From: JADCRZ01 sp037718865
GTDB taxonomy: Bacteria; Bacteroidota; Bacteroidia; Chitinophagales; Chitinophagaceae
Direction: 5' to 3'
Assembly: GCA_037718865.1 (NCBI GenBank)
Contig: JBBJMP010000014.1
Span: 78,911 to 142,910 of the forward strand
DNA: 64,000 bases
This document shows positions 16,335 to 26,741 of this stretch, one piece after another (position 1 is the stretch's first letter; every line of letters begins with the position of its first letter). Under the pieces are notes generated by a model. That model was not told the DNA's origin. It searched no databases and saw only the letters and a program-made list of their open reading frames with translations. A program made the translations under genes and the position numbers.

Positions 16335-19300
16335 ATGAAATTGGTCAATCATTACGGGAGAAAGGCGCTTTTTCTCATAACTGCTTTTTTTAGCATTCAC
16401 TGCATAGCTTTTAGCCAGACTATCAGCGGTGTTGTTTCAGACAGCACAGGCCAGCCCTTAGCAGGAGCCACTGTTGAGATTAAAAATACATCCGCACGTA
16501 CATCAACGCAGGTTGATGGAGCATATACCATTACGGGCAGAAAACTCCTGACAACAAAGGATATCCTTGTTTTCAGTTTCACCGGTTATACTACTACAGA
16601 GGTGCCCTTTAGTGGAAATACCAACATGAACATACAGCTACAAGCGACCCAAAATGTGTTGAATGAAGTTGTTGTAACCGCCTTAGGCATAAAGCGTGCT
16701 GAGAAATCTCTTGGCTATGCTGCACAATCAGTGAATGAGAATGCAGTAAAAGACGCAAAGGCGAACAATTGGATTAACACACTATCAGGCAAAGTAGCCG
16801 GTCTGAACATTCAGGGCACGGGCTCGGGACCAATGGGATCATCAAGGATAACGCTGCGAGGAGAATCGTCTCTTAACCTGGAGAATAATCAGGCATTGAT
16901 TGTTGTGGACGGTGTGCCGGTGAGCAGCAGGATAACAGGTACGGGTTATAAAGCTCACCTGGCCGCAGACAATCCGGTAGATTTTGGTTCAACGGTATCA
17001 GACATTAACCCCGATGATATCGAAAAGATCACCGTATTAAAAGGCGCCGGCGCAACTGCACTTTACGGAAGCCGTGCAGCTGGTGGAGCCATAATCATCA
17101 CGACTAAATCGGGGCAACGTAAAGGGAAAGGAATAGGTGTGACTTACAATTCCAATGTAAGTATTGACCAGGTAAACAGGTGGCCCGACTACCAGTTTGA
17201 ATATGGTGAAGGAAGAACAAGTGTTTACTACTCATACCTGGATAGTCCCGATGGTCCGAACACCAGTACGAATGTGGCGGCAGGAAGGGCCTGGGGCCCT
17301 AAATTAAATGGCCAGATGTATTACCAGTACAACCCGGATGCACCAGACGGAAAGCCAACTGAGCGTACACCGTGGGTGCCCCATACGGATTACATATCCG
17401 GTTTTTTTAAAACCGGTGTTACGGTCTCCAACAGTATCTCTTTGGAAGGCGGCAACGAAAGGGGTTCCGCGCGTTTATCGTTCACTCACCTGAAAAACAA
17501 ATGGATACTGCCCAATACCGGTTTTGAAAGAATAAATGCCGCTTTGTCTATCAATCAAAATATCTCAGACAGGTTGAAACTAACCGGGAAGGTTAATTAT
17601 ACCAATAAAAAAAGTGATAACCTGCCCGCTGCAGGGTATAATAACCAGACCATCATGTACTTTCTGATTATCGGCACCGCGCCTAACATCAGGCCTGAAT
17701 GGTTTAAACCTTACTGGCAGCCGGGATTAGAGAACGTACAGCAAAAAAATCCATTTAATACCGGCCCCGATAATCCTTATTTAGACCTGTACGTAATGCT
17801 GAACAAGATGAATAAGCACGGCGTTGTTGGAAACATTTCTGCTGCCTACCAGCTTTCCGATAAATTAGAGCTGATGGTGCGTACAGGAATGGATATGTCA
17901 TTTGAATTCAGGTCGCAGCAACGGCCTTTCAGCATGACCAAATTTCCAAGGGGCATGTACAGAGAGCAGAACGTTTTCAGTTATGAAAATAACACGGATG
18001 CCCTAATTACGTATAAGGACAAGTTCAACAGCCTGTTTAAATACACTGTATCGGCCGGAGCTAATGTTATGAGGCAAACCTATGATTTCGCAGGTTTGTA
18101 TGCCGACCAGTTAGCACAGCCAGGTGTCTACCAGATCTCCAACAGCCTCGACCAGGCGGTTGCCGATCCGTTTAAAACCAAAAAGCCATCCATAGCGTTT
18201 ATGGATTGGCACAGCTTTCTTATGATGAGAAAATCTTTGTAGACTTAACGGGACGGAACGATTGGTCGAGTTCACTGCCTTATGGTAACAATTCCTTTTT
18301 CTATCCTTCCGTCAGCACCAGTTTTTTGGTAAGTGACCTTTTTACATTGCCTTCAGCCGTTTCATTTGCAAAGCTAAGGTTCTCCTGGGCACAGGTTGGT
18401 AATGATACAAGGCCCTACCAGACTGATAAATACTACGACAGGGTTTACAGCAACAGCTTTACCAATTCTTCCACTTTGTATAACCCTGATTTAAAGCCGG
18501 AAATAACCTCCAGCTACGAAGCAGGTATCGATGTAAGATTGTTCAATAACCGCATAGGTATAGACATGTCTGTCTATGACAATAAAAGCAGGAATCAGAT
18601 ATTAGCGATACCACTCGATCCGGTTTCGGGATACTCGAACGCTTTGGTGAATGCAGGGTTGATCAATAGCAAAGGGATTGAAGTGATGCTGACGGGCAAA
18701 CCGGTTAAAACTAAAAATGTCGAATGGAGTACAACGCTTACCTGGTCGCGCAACAGGAGTTATGTAAGGGAATTGGCCGAAGGTATAACCAACCAGATCA
18801 TCTACAGCCATGAAAGCAATGTATCCATTGAAGCCAGAGTCGGTGGTAGGATGGGAGATCTGTATGGCCGCGGGTTTCAACGTTCGCCTGAAGGGAAAAT
18901 TATCTATTCATCAGTTGGTCTGCCAGCGCCTTTGAATCCGGTCACAAAAAAATGGGGCAATGCTTTTGCCGACTGGAAGGCAGGATTGATGAATGAATTT
19001 ACCATTCGCTCATTCAGGATAAGCATTTTGTTCGATGGCCAAAAAGGCGGCAGCCTGTATTCGCAGACCAATCACAAGAGTAATACCCTTGGTAAAACAA
19101 CAGTTACGTTGCCCGGACGTGATGATGGAATTATAGGCGATGGGGTTGTGGCAGGCGCAGATGGCAAATACTCAGCCAACACAATTAAAGTGCCCGCCAG
19201 CTCATACTATGATAATTATTATACCATCAGCAACGCGGAAACAAATATTTTTGATGCATCGTATGTAAAATTAAGAGAGGCCCGGGTAGAGTTCAATCTT

Positions 19301-19501
19301 CCCCAAAAGTTATTGAAGGGCATTGGCATAACACAATCCAGCGTGGCTCTTTACGGCAGGGAATTATTCAACTTCACCGACTTCCCTGGCTTTGATCCGG
19401 AAGGTGGTAATTTGAATAGTGGAACATTAATTCCTGGAGTCGAGTTAATGCAGTTCCCGTCCACCAGAAATATAGGAGTAAATCTTACCTTGAAATTCTA
19501 A
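16335..19501 (+). pseudogene. SusC-like transporter gene with a single-base frameshift
   Basis: The two halves add up to one SusC of about 1055 residues. The first half, from ATG 16335 to 18242, has the signal peptide, TISGVVSDSTGQPLAGATVE, the TonB box region LNEVVVTALG and the plug with TALYGSRAAGGAIIITTKSG. At the run AAAAA (18180-18184) the frame must change: reading on in the other frame restores IHSVYGLAQLSYDEK, then DLTGRNDWSSSLP and the rest of the barrel to the final LTLKF. One extra A in the run would repair the gene. The cause may be a real mutation, phase-variation-like slippage, or a sequencing error. An intact SusD follows 27 bases later. Confidence 0.88.
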
Positions 19502-19528
19502 CCCATACATTCATCTACAACAAAAAAT

Positions 19529-21013
19529 ATGGCAACGTTAAAAAAGACATATACCACCTTCCTGGTTCTTTGCCTGGCTTGGATTTCATGTACCAAAGAC
19601 TTCAAGGAGTTAAACACGGACCCTAATCGCCCGAAAGAAATTACCCCTGGTGTAATGCTTGGGCAATTGCAGTACCGGATCGTTAACAACAGTGTACAGG
19701 CCGGACGAAATTTCACGCATGAATTAATGCAGGTAGATGCTCCCCGTGGCAGCGCTGGTGGGGCTGGTCTTCACAGATATATAGTAAATCCGGGTGCGGC
19801 AGTATGGAGCAGCTTTTACACATACATGACGGATATTGAAGATATATATGCCATTTCAGACCGCTTAAAAGAAAATAATTATAAAGCAATAGCGCTTGTG
19901 TATAGATGCTGGGCATACGCTATCTTAACGGACCTGTATGGAGATATACCTTATTCACAGGCTACAAAAGCAACAGAAGGCAGTTTTCAGGCGGCGTTTG
20001 ACAAGCAGAAAGATATTTATATTCAGCTCTTAAAAGATCTGGATGCCGCCAATACGCTTTTTGATGATACGAAAGCCTTAACTTATGGAGGTGACCTGGT
20101 TTACAACGCCAACGCGCTTACAGGTGGAAAAAATTTGGGTATTCAGAAATGGAAGAAGTTTGCCAATTCACTAAAACTCCGGCTGCTGCTGAGGATATCC
20201 AGGCGCAACGGGGAAGTAAATGTGCACGAACAGATCAATGCCATACTAAATGATCCGGCAAAGTACCCGGTGTTTGCAGCCAATGCTGATGAGGCTATTT
20301 TTAAATATACCGGCACCTTTCCCTATTTCAACCCATATTACAATGCAAGAACGCTCGACTGGAGAGAAGGAACGTATTTCACCGAGTTCTTCGTTAATAA
20401 AATGAACGCCGACAATGATCCACGCAGGGCAGTCTGGATGACAACGGTAAATGTAAATGGCGCTAATGTCTACCAGGGTATCAGAAGCGGTTATCCTACT
20501 TCTGTTGAATATGCCGTAGGTAAAAATTCCAGCTACGCCGATGCCCTTAAGACGTTACCGCAGCTTGGTGTAATGATGACCTTTGCTGAAGTTGAATTTA
20601 TAAAAGCCGAGCTGGCTTTGAAAGATTTTGCTACAGGTAAAACAGCTAAGCAGCACTATGAAAATGGCATCACCGCATCCATGGTGCAATGGGGAGCGGC
20701 AATGCCCGCCGGTTATCTGCAACAGACAGGGGTAGCCTATAATGCGAATGCTGATGCTGAACAACAATTGGAAAAAATTATGTTGCAGAAATATTACGCC
20801 TACTTTTTTGTCGACTACCAGTCCTGGTTTGAAAAGCGAAGAACGGGCTATCCGGTTCTTCCAAGAGGCGCAGGCATTCCCGCGGAAAATAAATTTCCCA
20901 GCCGCGTGCCTTATCCAACCTATTTACAGTCGCTAAACCCTGCAAACCTGGAAGCTGCAAAGGCATCAATGGGCGGGGATGATAGTAATATAAAAGTATG
21001 GTGGGAAAAATAA
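19529..21013 (+). CDS. SusD/RagB-like outer-membrane lipoprotein (SusD_2 type)
   Basis: A 494-residue partner of the frameshifted SusC just upstream. The signal peptide ends in LAWISC, giving a lipidated cysteine. FKELNTDPNRP directly after it is typical of the SusD-like_2 branch (PF12771 type), as are AYAILTDLYGDIPYSQA in the helical core and LEKIMLQKYYAYFFVDYQSWFEKRRTGYP near the end. It should bind a nutrient at the cell surface. The gene is intact although its SusC partner is not. This fits a recent or artefactual SusC break. Confidence 0.92.
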   Translation: MATLKKTYTTFLVLCLAWISCTKDFKELNTDPNRPKEITPGVMLGQLQYRIVNNSVQAGRNFTHELMQVDAPRGSAGGAGLHRYIVNPGAAVWSSFYTYMTDIEDIYAISDRLKENNYKAIALVYRCWAYAILTDLYGDIPYSQATKATEGSFQAAFDKQKDIYIQLLKDLDAANTLFDDTKALTYGGDLVYNANALTGGKNLGIQKWKKFANSLKLRLLLRISRRNGEVNVHEQINAILNDPAKYPVFAANADEAIFKYTGTFPYFNPYYNARTLDWREGTYFTEFFVNKMNADNDPRRAVWMTTVNVNGANVYQGIRSGYPTSVEYAVGKNSSYADALKTLPQLGVMMTFAEVEFIKAELALKDFATGKTAKQHYENGITASMVQWGAAMPAGYLQQTGVAYNANADAEQQLEKIMLQKYYAYFFVDYQSWFEKRRTGYPVLPRGAGIPAENKFPSRVPYPTYLQSLNPANLEAAKASMGGDDSNIKVWWEK

Positions 21014-21142
21014 GCACCTGTCATTGGCATGAAGCGCCACGGCAGCATCACACTTAATATTTATATTGCGCTTCATTGAAACCTCCGCAACCTGGGTATT
21101 GAAAACCTTGAAGCAACCACGCAGTAAATAAATTACTAAACC

Positions 21143-23617
21143 ATGAGAATGATTGCAATTACGATACAGCTTCTAATCCTTTCATCATCTTTAATGGCCC
21201 AAAAAAGCGCTGGCGACATGGGCAAAATAAATGCTCAGTTAGAAAAGAGGAGGGTCATGCTGCCGAATGGATGGAGCCTTACGCCGGCAGGCCGCTCATT
21301 AGAAGTAGGCGATCTCCCATTAAACATAACCGTATCTGCTTCCGGCAGGCTCATCGCTGTAACAAACAATGGACAGGGTAAACAAAGCATTCAATTGATT
21401 GATAGCAGAAAGGAAAAACTGATGTCTACAATCGAAATACCCAAGGCATTTTACGGCCTCAGGTTCAGTAAGGATGAGAAGTTCTTATACGCTTCAGGTG
21501 GTAATGATAACTGGATCTTAAAGTACATCATTCAAAACAATAAGCTCATGCTGAACGACAGCATCAAACTGGGTGATAGATGGCCTGAAAAGATTTCTCC
21601 TGTTGGTATTGACATTGACGATGCAAAAAACCTGCTGTATGTGGTCACCAAGGAAAATAATTCCCTTTATGTGATCGATCTGGGCACAAAGAATATTGTA
21701 CATAAGGAAAACCTGGTGAATGAAGCGTACACGTGTGTATTGTCACCTGATGCAAGGCTGTTGTACATTTCATTATGGGGCGGGAAAAGGGTGGCCGTAT
21801 TTGATACGGAGACAAAAAAACTTTCTTCGTTTATTTCCGTTTCCTTAAATCCCAACGAATTAATCCTGACTAAAGATGGCATACATCTTTTTGTTGCTAA
21901 TGCTGGTGACAACAGCGTTTCGGTGATCAACACAAAAACGCAGGAGATCGTGGAGACATTGGATGCTGCGCTATATCCCGTTTCGCCGGTGGGTTCCGTA
22001 ACCAATGGCCTGGCGTTATCTGCTAATCAAAAAACCCTGTATATTGCCAATGCAGATAACAACGCCCTTGCCGTATTTGATGTAAGCGTGCCTGGTAAAA
22101 GCCGGTCTAAAGGATTTATTCCGGTAGGGTGGTATCCAACCAGCGTCAGGGTGGTTGACAAACGTATCTTTGTCACCAACGGAAAAGGCTTTACTTCTTT
22201 TCCCAATCCCCTGGGGCCGCAGCCTGTAAACAGGGCGGTACAATCGGAATCCCATAAGGGTGAAGAAGTAAAACCGAATAGCAGGCTTCAATACATAGGC
22301 AATCTCATGAAAGGCACCCTCAGCATCATTGATGAGCCTGAGGAGAAGGCCCTGGCCATTTACTCTAAACATGTATATACAAATACGCCGTATACCAAAC
22401 AAAAAGAGTTGATCGTTGAAGGCGAAAAAGACAACCCCATTCCAATGAAAGTGGGCAGTCCATCGCCCATTAAATATGTTTTTTATATCCTTAAGGAAAA
22501 CAGAACGTATGACCAGGTTTTTGGTGATATGCCGGAGGGAAACGGGGATACATCCTTATGTTTATTTGGGGAAAAATTCACACCCAATCAACACAAACTG
22601 GCCAGGGAATATGTGTTGCTTGATAATTTTTATGTAGATGCAGAAGTAAGTGCCGATGGGCACAATTGGAGCATGGGCGCACATGCCAATGACTATCTGG
22701 AAAAGACATGGCCCACCAGCTACGGACGCCGTGGTGGCGCTACCGAAGGCATGGGCCGGCGGGAGATCGCCAATAATAAAGATGGGTATATCTGGGATTT
22801 TTGCAAACGCGCCAATGTCAGTTATCGTACGTATGGCGTATTTCAGGATAAAGAGAAGGGTAATATACCATCATTGGTGGGACATGAATGCGGTTCCTTT
22901 TCAACCTATTATTTAAACAATGTAAGAGACACTACCCGGGTTCGGCAGTGGAAAAGAGACTTTGACTCTCTTATTTCGATAAAGGCGGTACCCCGTTTTA
23001 ATTCAATTCGTTTGGGAGCTGACCATACCCAGGGATTAACCGTTGGCAGACCCACTCCATTTGCCTGTGTAGCAGATAACGATTTAGCAGTAGGCTTGTT
23101 TGTAGAGCATTTAAGTAAGAGCCCGATATGGAAGGAGAGTGCCGTATTTGTGTTGGAAGATGATGCGCAAAATGGTCCCGACCATGTAGATGCACACCGC
23201 TCTAACGCACTGGTGATAAGTCCGTACACCAAAAGAAAAATAGTAGATCATACCATGTATTCCACTTCCGGTATGCTAAGAACAATGGAGCTGATATTAG
23301 GCCTTCCGCCTATGAGCCAATATGATGCGGCAGCTACACCCATGTGGCGAAGTTTTACTTCCAGGCCGGATTTTACCCCGTTTCAATCCTTACCCTGCAA
23401 TGTTGATTTGAATGATGTGAATAAAGTATTTAATACCGCCGCAAAATTATCTGCCCAACTGGATTTTTCAGAAGTAGATAAAATAGACGATAATCTGTTT
23501 AACCAAATACTTTGGAAAGGCATCAGGGGCGAAACTGCACAGGTGCCTGCACCGAGAAGGAGCGCTTTTGTGAAGAGCGTTGTTGAAGAAGAAGAGAAAT
23601 CAGGTCAAAAGAAATGA
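21143..23617 (+). CDS. YncE-like beta-propeller fused to an acid-phosphatase/phosphoesterase domain
   Basis: The protein has 824 residues and a signal peptide (MRMIAITIQLLILSSSLMAQ). Residues about 50-380 form YVTN-like propeller blades (LFVANAGDNSVSVINT, TLYIANADNNALAVFDV). Residues about 430-780 are the phosphoesterase fold of the acid phosphatase/phospholipase C class: YILKENRTYDQVFGDM, DNFYVDAEVSADGHNWSMGA and FVLEDDAQNGPDHVDAHRS hold the metal ligands. Bifunctional proteins of this build occur beside SusCD pairs in Bacteroidota, where they probably release phosphate from imported or surface-bound esters. It follows SusD by 129 bases on the same strand. Confidence 0.88.
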   Translation: MRMIAITIQLLILSSSLMAQKSAGDMGKINAQLEKRRVMLPNGWSLTPAGRSLEVGDLPLNITVSASGRLIAVTNNGQGKQSIQLIDSRKEKLMSTIEIPKAFYGLRFSKDEKFLYASGGNDNWILKYIIQNNKLMLNDSIKLGDRWPEKISPVGIDIDDAKNLLYVVTKENNSLYVIDLGTKNIVHKENLVNEAYTCVLSPDARLLYISLWGGKRVAVFDTETKKLSSFISVSLNPNELILTKDGIHLFVANAGDNSVSVINTKTQEIVETLDAALYPVSPVGSVTNGLALSANQKTLYIANADNNALAVFDVSVPGKSRSKGFIPVGWYPTSVRVVDKRIFVTNGKGFTSFPNPLGPQPVNRAVQSESHKGEEVKPNSRLQYIGNLMKGTLSIIDEPEEKALAIYSKHVYTNTPYTKQKELIVEGEKDNPIPMKVGSPSPIKYVFYILKENRTYDQVFGDMPEGNGDTSLCLFGEKFTPNQHKLAREYVLLDNFYVDAEVSADGHNWSMGAHANDYLEKTWPTSYGRRGGATEGMGRREIANNKDGYIWDFCKRANVSYRTYGVFQDKEKGNIPSLVGHECGSFSTYYLNNVRDTTRVRQWKRDFDSLISIKAVPRFNSIRLGADHTQGLTVGRPTPFACVADNDLAVGLFVEHLSKSPIWKESAVFVLEDDAQNGPDHVDAHRSNALVISPYTKRKIVDHTMYSTSGMLRTMELILGLPPMSQYDAAATPMWRSFTSRPDFTPFQSLPCNVDLNDVNKVFNTAAKLSAQLDFSEVDKIDDNLFNQILWKGIRGETAQVPAPRRSAFVKSVVEEEEKSGQKK

Positions 23618-23783
23618 GGAACGAAAAACATAGGAACACTAAACTTGCGAGTTAGTACCATTCAACAACAGGCTTCACACGGGACAAACGCTTTAATTGC
23701 AGATATATTTTTTGAAGAATGCTTAAAGATTTACATTTACGATAGACCTTTTTTTGATATTGCTGCCATTAAAAGAACAAATT

Positions 23784-24237
23784 ATGATAAGTACAACCGC
23801 CAATGCAGAAATGCATAATGCCACCAGACTAGAAGCTATAGGAGCAGGAATCATTCGATACGGACTTGCTATTGTCTTGCTATGGGTTGGCATGCTCAAG
23901 TTTACATCTTACGAGGCAGAGGGTATTAAACCGCTGGTTGAAAACAGTCCTTTTCTATACTGGGCCTATGGTATTATGAGCGTACAGGGGTTCTCCATGG
24001 TACTTGGTGTTACCGAGATCATACTGGGAATACTAATTGCCAGCAGGCCTTTCTCGCCAAAAGCTTCGGCCATAGGTATGGCAACCCGGGTATGGGTTTC
24101 CATTCCTGTCACCAATGCCGGGGCAGTTTATAGCGAAAGATCTTTTATTTCTGGGTGCGGCAGTATGGACAGCCGGGGAGGCATTAATGGCTTCAAGGAT
24201 TGTTTCCTCATCAACAAGAAAGACAGTAGTTGCTTAG
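23784..24237 (+). pseudogene. DUF417/YkgB-like membrane protein, frameshifted
   Basis: The start MISTTANAEMHNATRLEAIG and the helices RYGLAIVLLWVGMLKFTSYEAEGI and SVQGFSMVLGVTEIILG are typical of the DUF417 (YkgB/RclC) family of inner-membrane proteins. At about 24145 the frame must change: KDLLFLGAAVWTAGEALMAS, the normal C-terminus, is encoded in another frame and ends at 24237. The loop before it (SIPVTNAGAVYSE) is also shorter than usual. The original frame runs on to 24332 as unrelated residues. The family is linked to reactive chlorine resistance in E. coli (RclC), but here the gene seems broken. Confidence 0.75.
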
Positions 24238-24911
24238 ATATCTTTTGTAAAAAGCAACTACATCAAAAACTGGCGCTCATGAAACTGTTTTTGAAGTATT
24301 ACTCCAACCAACACCTCAACAGATTGAAATAAAACGTAAAAGCGCCTATTACGTTTGCCAAAATTACACTCTTCAGGAAACGGTAATCATGTAGTTAGGC
24401 ATCGGCCATCTCAACACTGTTAGTGACTTGTTGGTCCGTGTGAACGATATAGAAAGTATTAGTATGCTACCCTTGATTGGGCATCGGCAACTATTTTTAA
24501 TAAAAGGCTACTTGCAACAATAATTGCAACAGTTCTAAGAATGGAAATCGTCTTCTTGTTTAATTTATTTTTTCATATTACATATTTTAATAAAGGATAA
24601 ACTACCGGGAAACGATACGCTAGCCTTTCTGTGAAATTAATATTTTTATTCATAAATTTTATTAGGTGATCGTGTTGTTGAATAATTTCTTTGACTATAA
24701 TGTATAAAAACTTTTTTGAGGATGACTGGGGTTATGACTACAAGCGGTTTTGCTTTGTGCATAAGATAAACGACAATGAGAAAGTAAACGGCCTTGCTGA
24801 TAAGGACCTTTTTAACGAGCGAAGAAAGATATGGCGAAGAAGGAAATACGAGAAATTGTATTATGGAACCTAAATAACATTCATTAAAACGTTACAATAA
24901 ATTAAGACAAC
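24238..24911 (+). other. Degenerate AT-rich gap with one weak small ORF
   Basis: I see no recognisable gene in this stretch. Short open pieces in several frames (for example one ending AYYVCQNYTLQETVIM near 24390) suggest old coding sequence in decay. A 57-codon frame at 24700-24873 (MYKNFFEDDWGYDYKRFCF, ending in a very basic KIWRRRKYEKLYYGT) has no known domain, signal or ribosome-binding site, so I give it low weight. The hypE gene starts 38 bases after it. Confidence 0.35.
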
Positions 24912-25949
24912 ATGCAGCTGCAGTGTCCAATGCCAAAGCTTGATTTTGACATCATTACGTTAGGGCATGGCAGTGGGGGTACATTAACCAATCAATTGCT
25001 TGAAGCAGGTGTTTTCAAATTGTTCGAAAACGATCTGCTCAACAAAAGACACGATGGAGCCATATTTGATCTTCCCGGCAGGCTGGCTATGAGTACCGAC
25101 AGCTACGTTGTATCGCCCCTTTTTTTTGCCGGTGGCAACATCGGCGATCTGGCCATAAACGGAACAGTAAATGACCTTGCCATGTGCGGCGCTACAGCTA
25201 AATATTTAACCCTGGCTTTTGTATTGGAAGAAGGATTAAAGATGGAGGAATTCTGGCAGATTTTAAATACCATTAAATGTTGTTGCGAAACAGCGAACGT
25301 TCAAATAATTACCGGTGATACAAAAGTTGTTGAAAGAGGAAAAGAAGATAAAATTTTCATTAATACGACTGGCATCGGAAATGTACACCCAAATGCAAAC
25401 ATTGATATCGCCAATGTGAAAGCAAGTGATGTAATAATTCTGAGTGGTCCGTTGGCTCGTCATGGGATCACCATCATGAGTCAGCGGCAGGGTTTGGAAT
25501 TTGAAACATCCATCACGAGTGACACCCGGCCCCTGCAAGAAATCATTGGTGATTTGCTTGATGCATTTGGCGAACACATCCACCTGTTACGCGACCCTAC
25601 CCGTGGTGGTTTAGCAACGGTATTGAATGAGATCGCCAAAGTGGCAAAACTGGGTGTTAACATCTCTCAAAAAAATATTCCGGTAGAAGAAGAGGTATAC
25701 GGTGCCTGTGAAATGCTTGGGCTTGATCCGCTATATGTTGCCAATGAAGGCTTGTTCGTTTCGGTTGTTGATGCTTCCATAGCGAACGCATTTTTATCGC
25801 TGGTAAAAAATTGGCAGCACGGCTCGATGTCTTCCATAATCGGTGAAGTTGTGACGGAACATCCGGGCCAGGTGATTTTAAATAGTAATATAGGCGGGCG
25901 CAGGGTGGTAAATATGTTGGCAGGTGAACAGCTTCCACGGATATGTTAA
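24912..25949 (+). CDS. hypE: Hydrogenase maturation protein HypE
   Basis: HypE makes the cyanide ligand of the NiFe-hydrogenase active site by dehydrating the thiocarbamate that HypF places on its own C-terminal cysteine. The protein has 345 residues and ends in PRIC, so the essential terminal Cys345 is present. The N-terminus has the family string ITLGHGSGG, followed by DGAIF, TDSYVVSPLFFAGGNIGDLAINGTVNDLAMCGA and ITGDTKVV, all part of the AIR-synthase fold that binds ATP. HLLRDPTRGGLATVLNEIA is also a family marker. No hypABCDF or hydrogenase subunit gene lies in the window, which is unusual. The next gene is a nickel-permease-like protein. Confidence 0.95.
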   Translation: MQLQCPMPKLDFDIITLGHGSGGTLTNQLLEAGVFKLFENDLLNKRHDGAIFDLPGRLAMSTDSYVVSPLFFAGGNIGDLAINGTVNDLAMCGATAKYLTLAFVLEEGLKMEEFWQILNTIKCCCETANVQIITGDTKVVERGKEDKIFINTTGIGNVHPNANIDIANVKASDVIILSGPLARHGITIMSQRQGLEFETSITSDTRPLQEIIGDLLDAFGEHIHLLRDPTRGGLATVLNEIAKVAKLGVNISQKNIPVEEEVYGACEMLGLDPLYVANEGLFVSVVDASIANAFLSLVKNWQHGSMSSIIGEVVTEHPGQVILNSNIGGRRVVNMLAGEQLPRIC

Positions 25950-26007
25950 CAGGGATATGGAGAAAGGGGATGTATAGATTTTATGCAGGCGCTTAAAAGG
26001 TCATTTT

Positions 26008-26703
26008 ATGTGGACAGAAATTTTACCGTTTGTTTTGGCAGCGTCATTGGGTTTCAGGCATGCGTTTGAAACAGACCATTTACTGGCGGTAAGTAATATT
26101 GTCACTAAGCGCAACTCGACCTTTTTAGCCATGAAAGATGGTACCTTCTGGGGATTGGGCCACAGCTCTTCGATTTTAGTATTAGGCGTTGTTATGATAT
26201 TATTGCGTTGGGTAGTTCCTGATCATTATTTTCAATCAATGGAAGGCACCGTAGGCGTCATGATCATTGTTTTGGGCATTTTCAGGTTATGGCAGTTTTT
26301 CAGGCAAACGTCTTTGCAGATCCATACACATGAACACACACATGATGGAACAGCACACAGCCATATACACATCCATACCGATCCTGATAATAAACAAACT
26401 CATCAGCACCTCCACAAACTATCTTTTGGTGTTGGCATCATTCACGGTTTGGCAGGAAGCGGGGTTTTGATTGGGGTAGCCATGGCTGCCATGAAGTCTG
26501 TTGGCAGCAGCCTTTTATTTCTGCTCATATTCAGCATAGGATGTATGGCCGGTATGATGCTTGCATCCGCAGTACTCGGCCTTCCTTTCTCCAAAAAGCT
26601 GCAGTCATTCGAACGGGTAAAGCAAATACTTGTTGTTATTTCATGTATGATGTGTGTAGTAATCGGGGCCAGGATAATGATGCAAAATTGGTTTGATGTT
26701 TAA
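26008..26703 (+). CDS. NiCoT/UreH-like nickel or cobalt transport membrane protein
   Basis: A 231-residue membrane protein with about six helices. The first carries RHAFETDHLLAVSNI, the H-x4-D-H motif that defines nickel/cobalt permeases of the NixA/HoxN class and the UreH-like family. A cytoplasmic or periplasmic loop at about 108-137 is very rich in histidine (HTHEHTHDGTAHSHIHIHTD), a likely metal-binding stretch. A second conserved segment, HGLAGSG, follows. It lies 58 bases after hypE on the same strand. The pair suggests nickel supply and active-site assembly for a NiFe hydrogenase encoded elsewhere. Confidence 0.85.
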   Translation: MWTEILPFVLAASLGFRHAFETDHLLAVSNIVTKRNSTFLAMKDGTFWGLGHSSSILVLGVVMILLRWVVPDHYFQSMEGTVGVMIIVLGIFRLWQFFRQTSLQIHTHEHTHDGTAHSHIHIHTDPDNKQTHQHLHKLSFGVGIIHGLAGSGVLIGVAMAAMKSVGSSLLFLLIFSIGCMAGMMLASAVLGLPFSKKLQSFERVKQILVVISCMMCVVIGARIMMQNWFDV

Positions 26704-26741
26704 GAATGAAATGATAAAGACAAGTATTTCCTGTTACCGGA

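Noticed and set aside
18206..19501. Second, independent SusC-type gene starting with TTG
   Set aside because: The sequence continues the barrel of the gene before it without loss of conserved blocks, so it is one gene with a frameshift.
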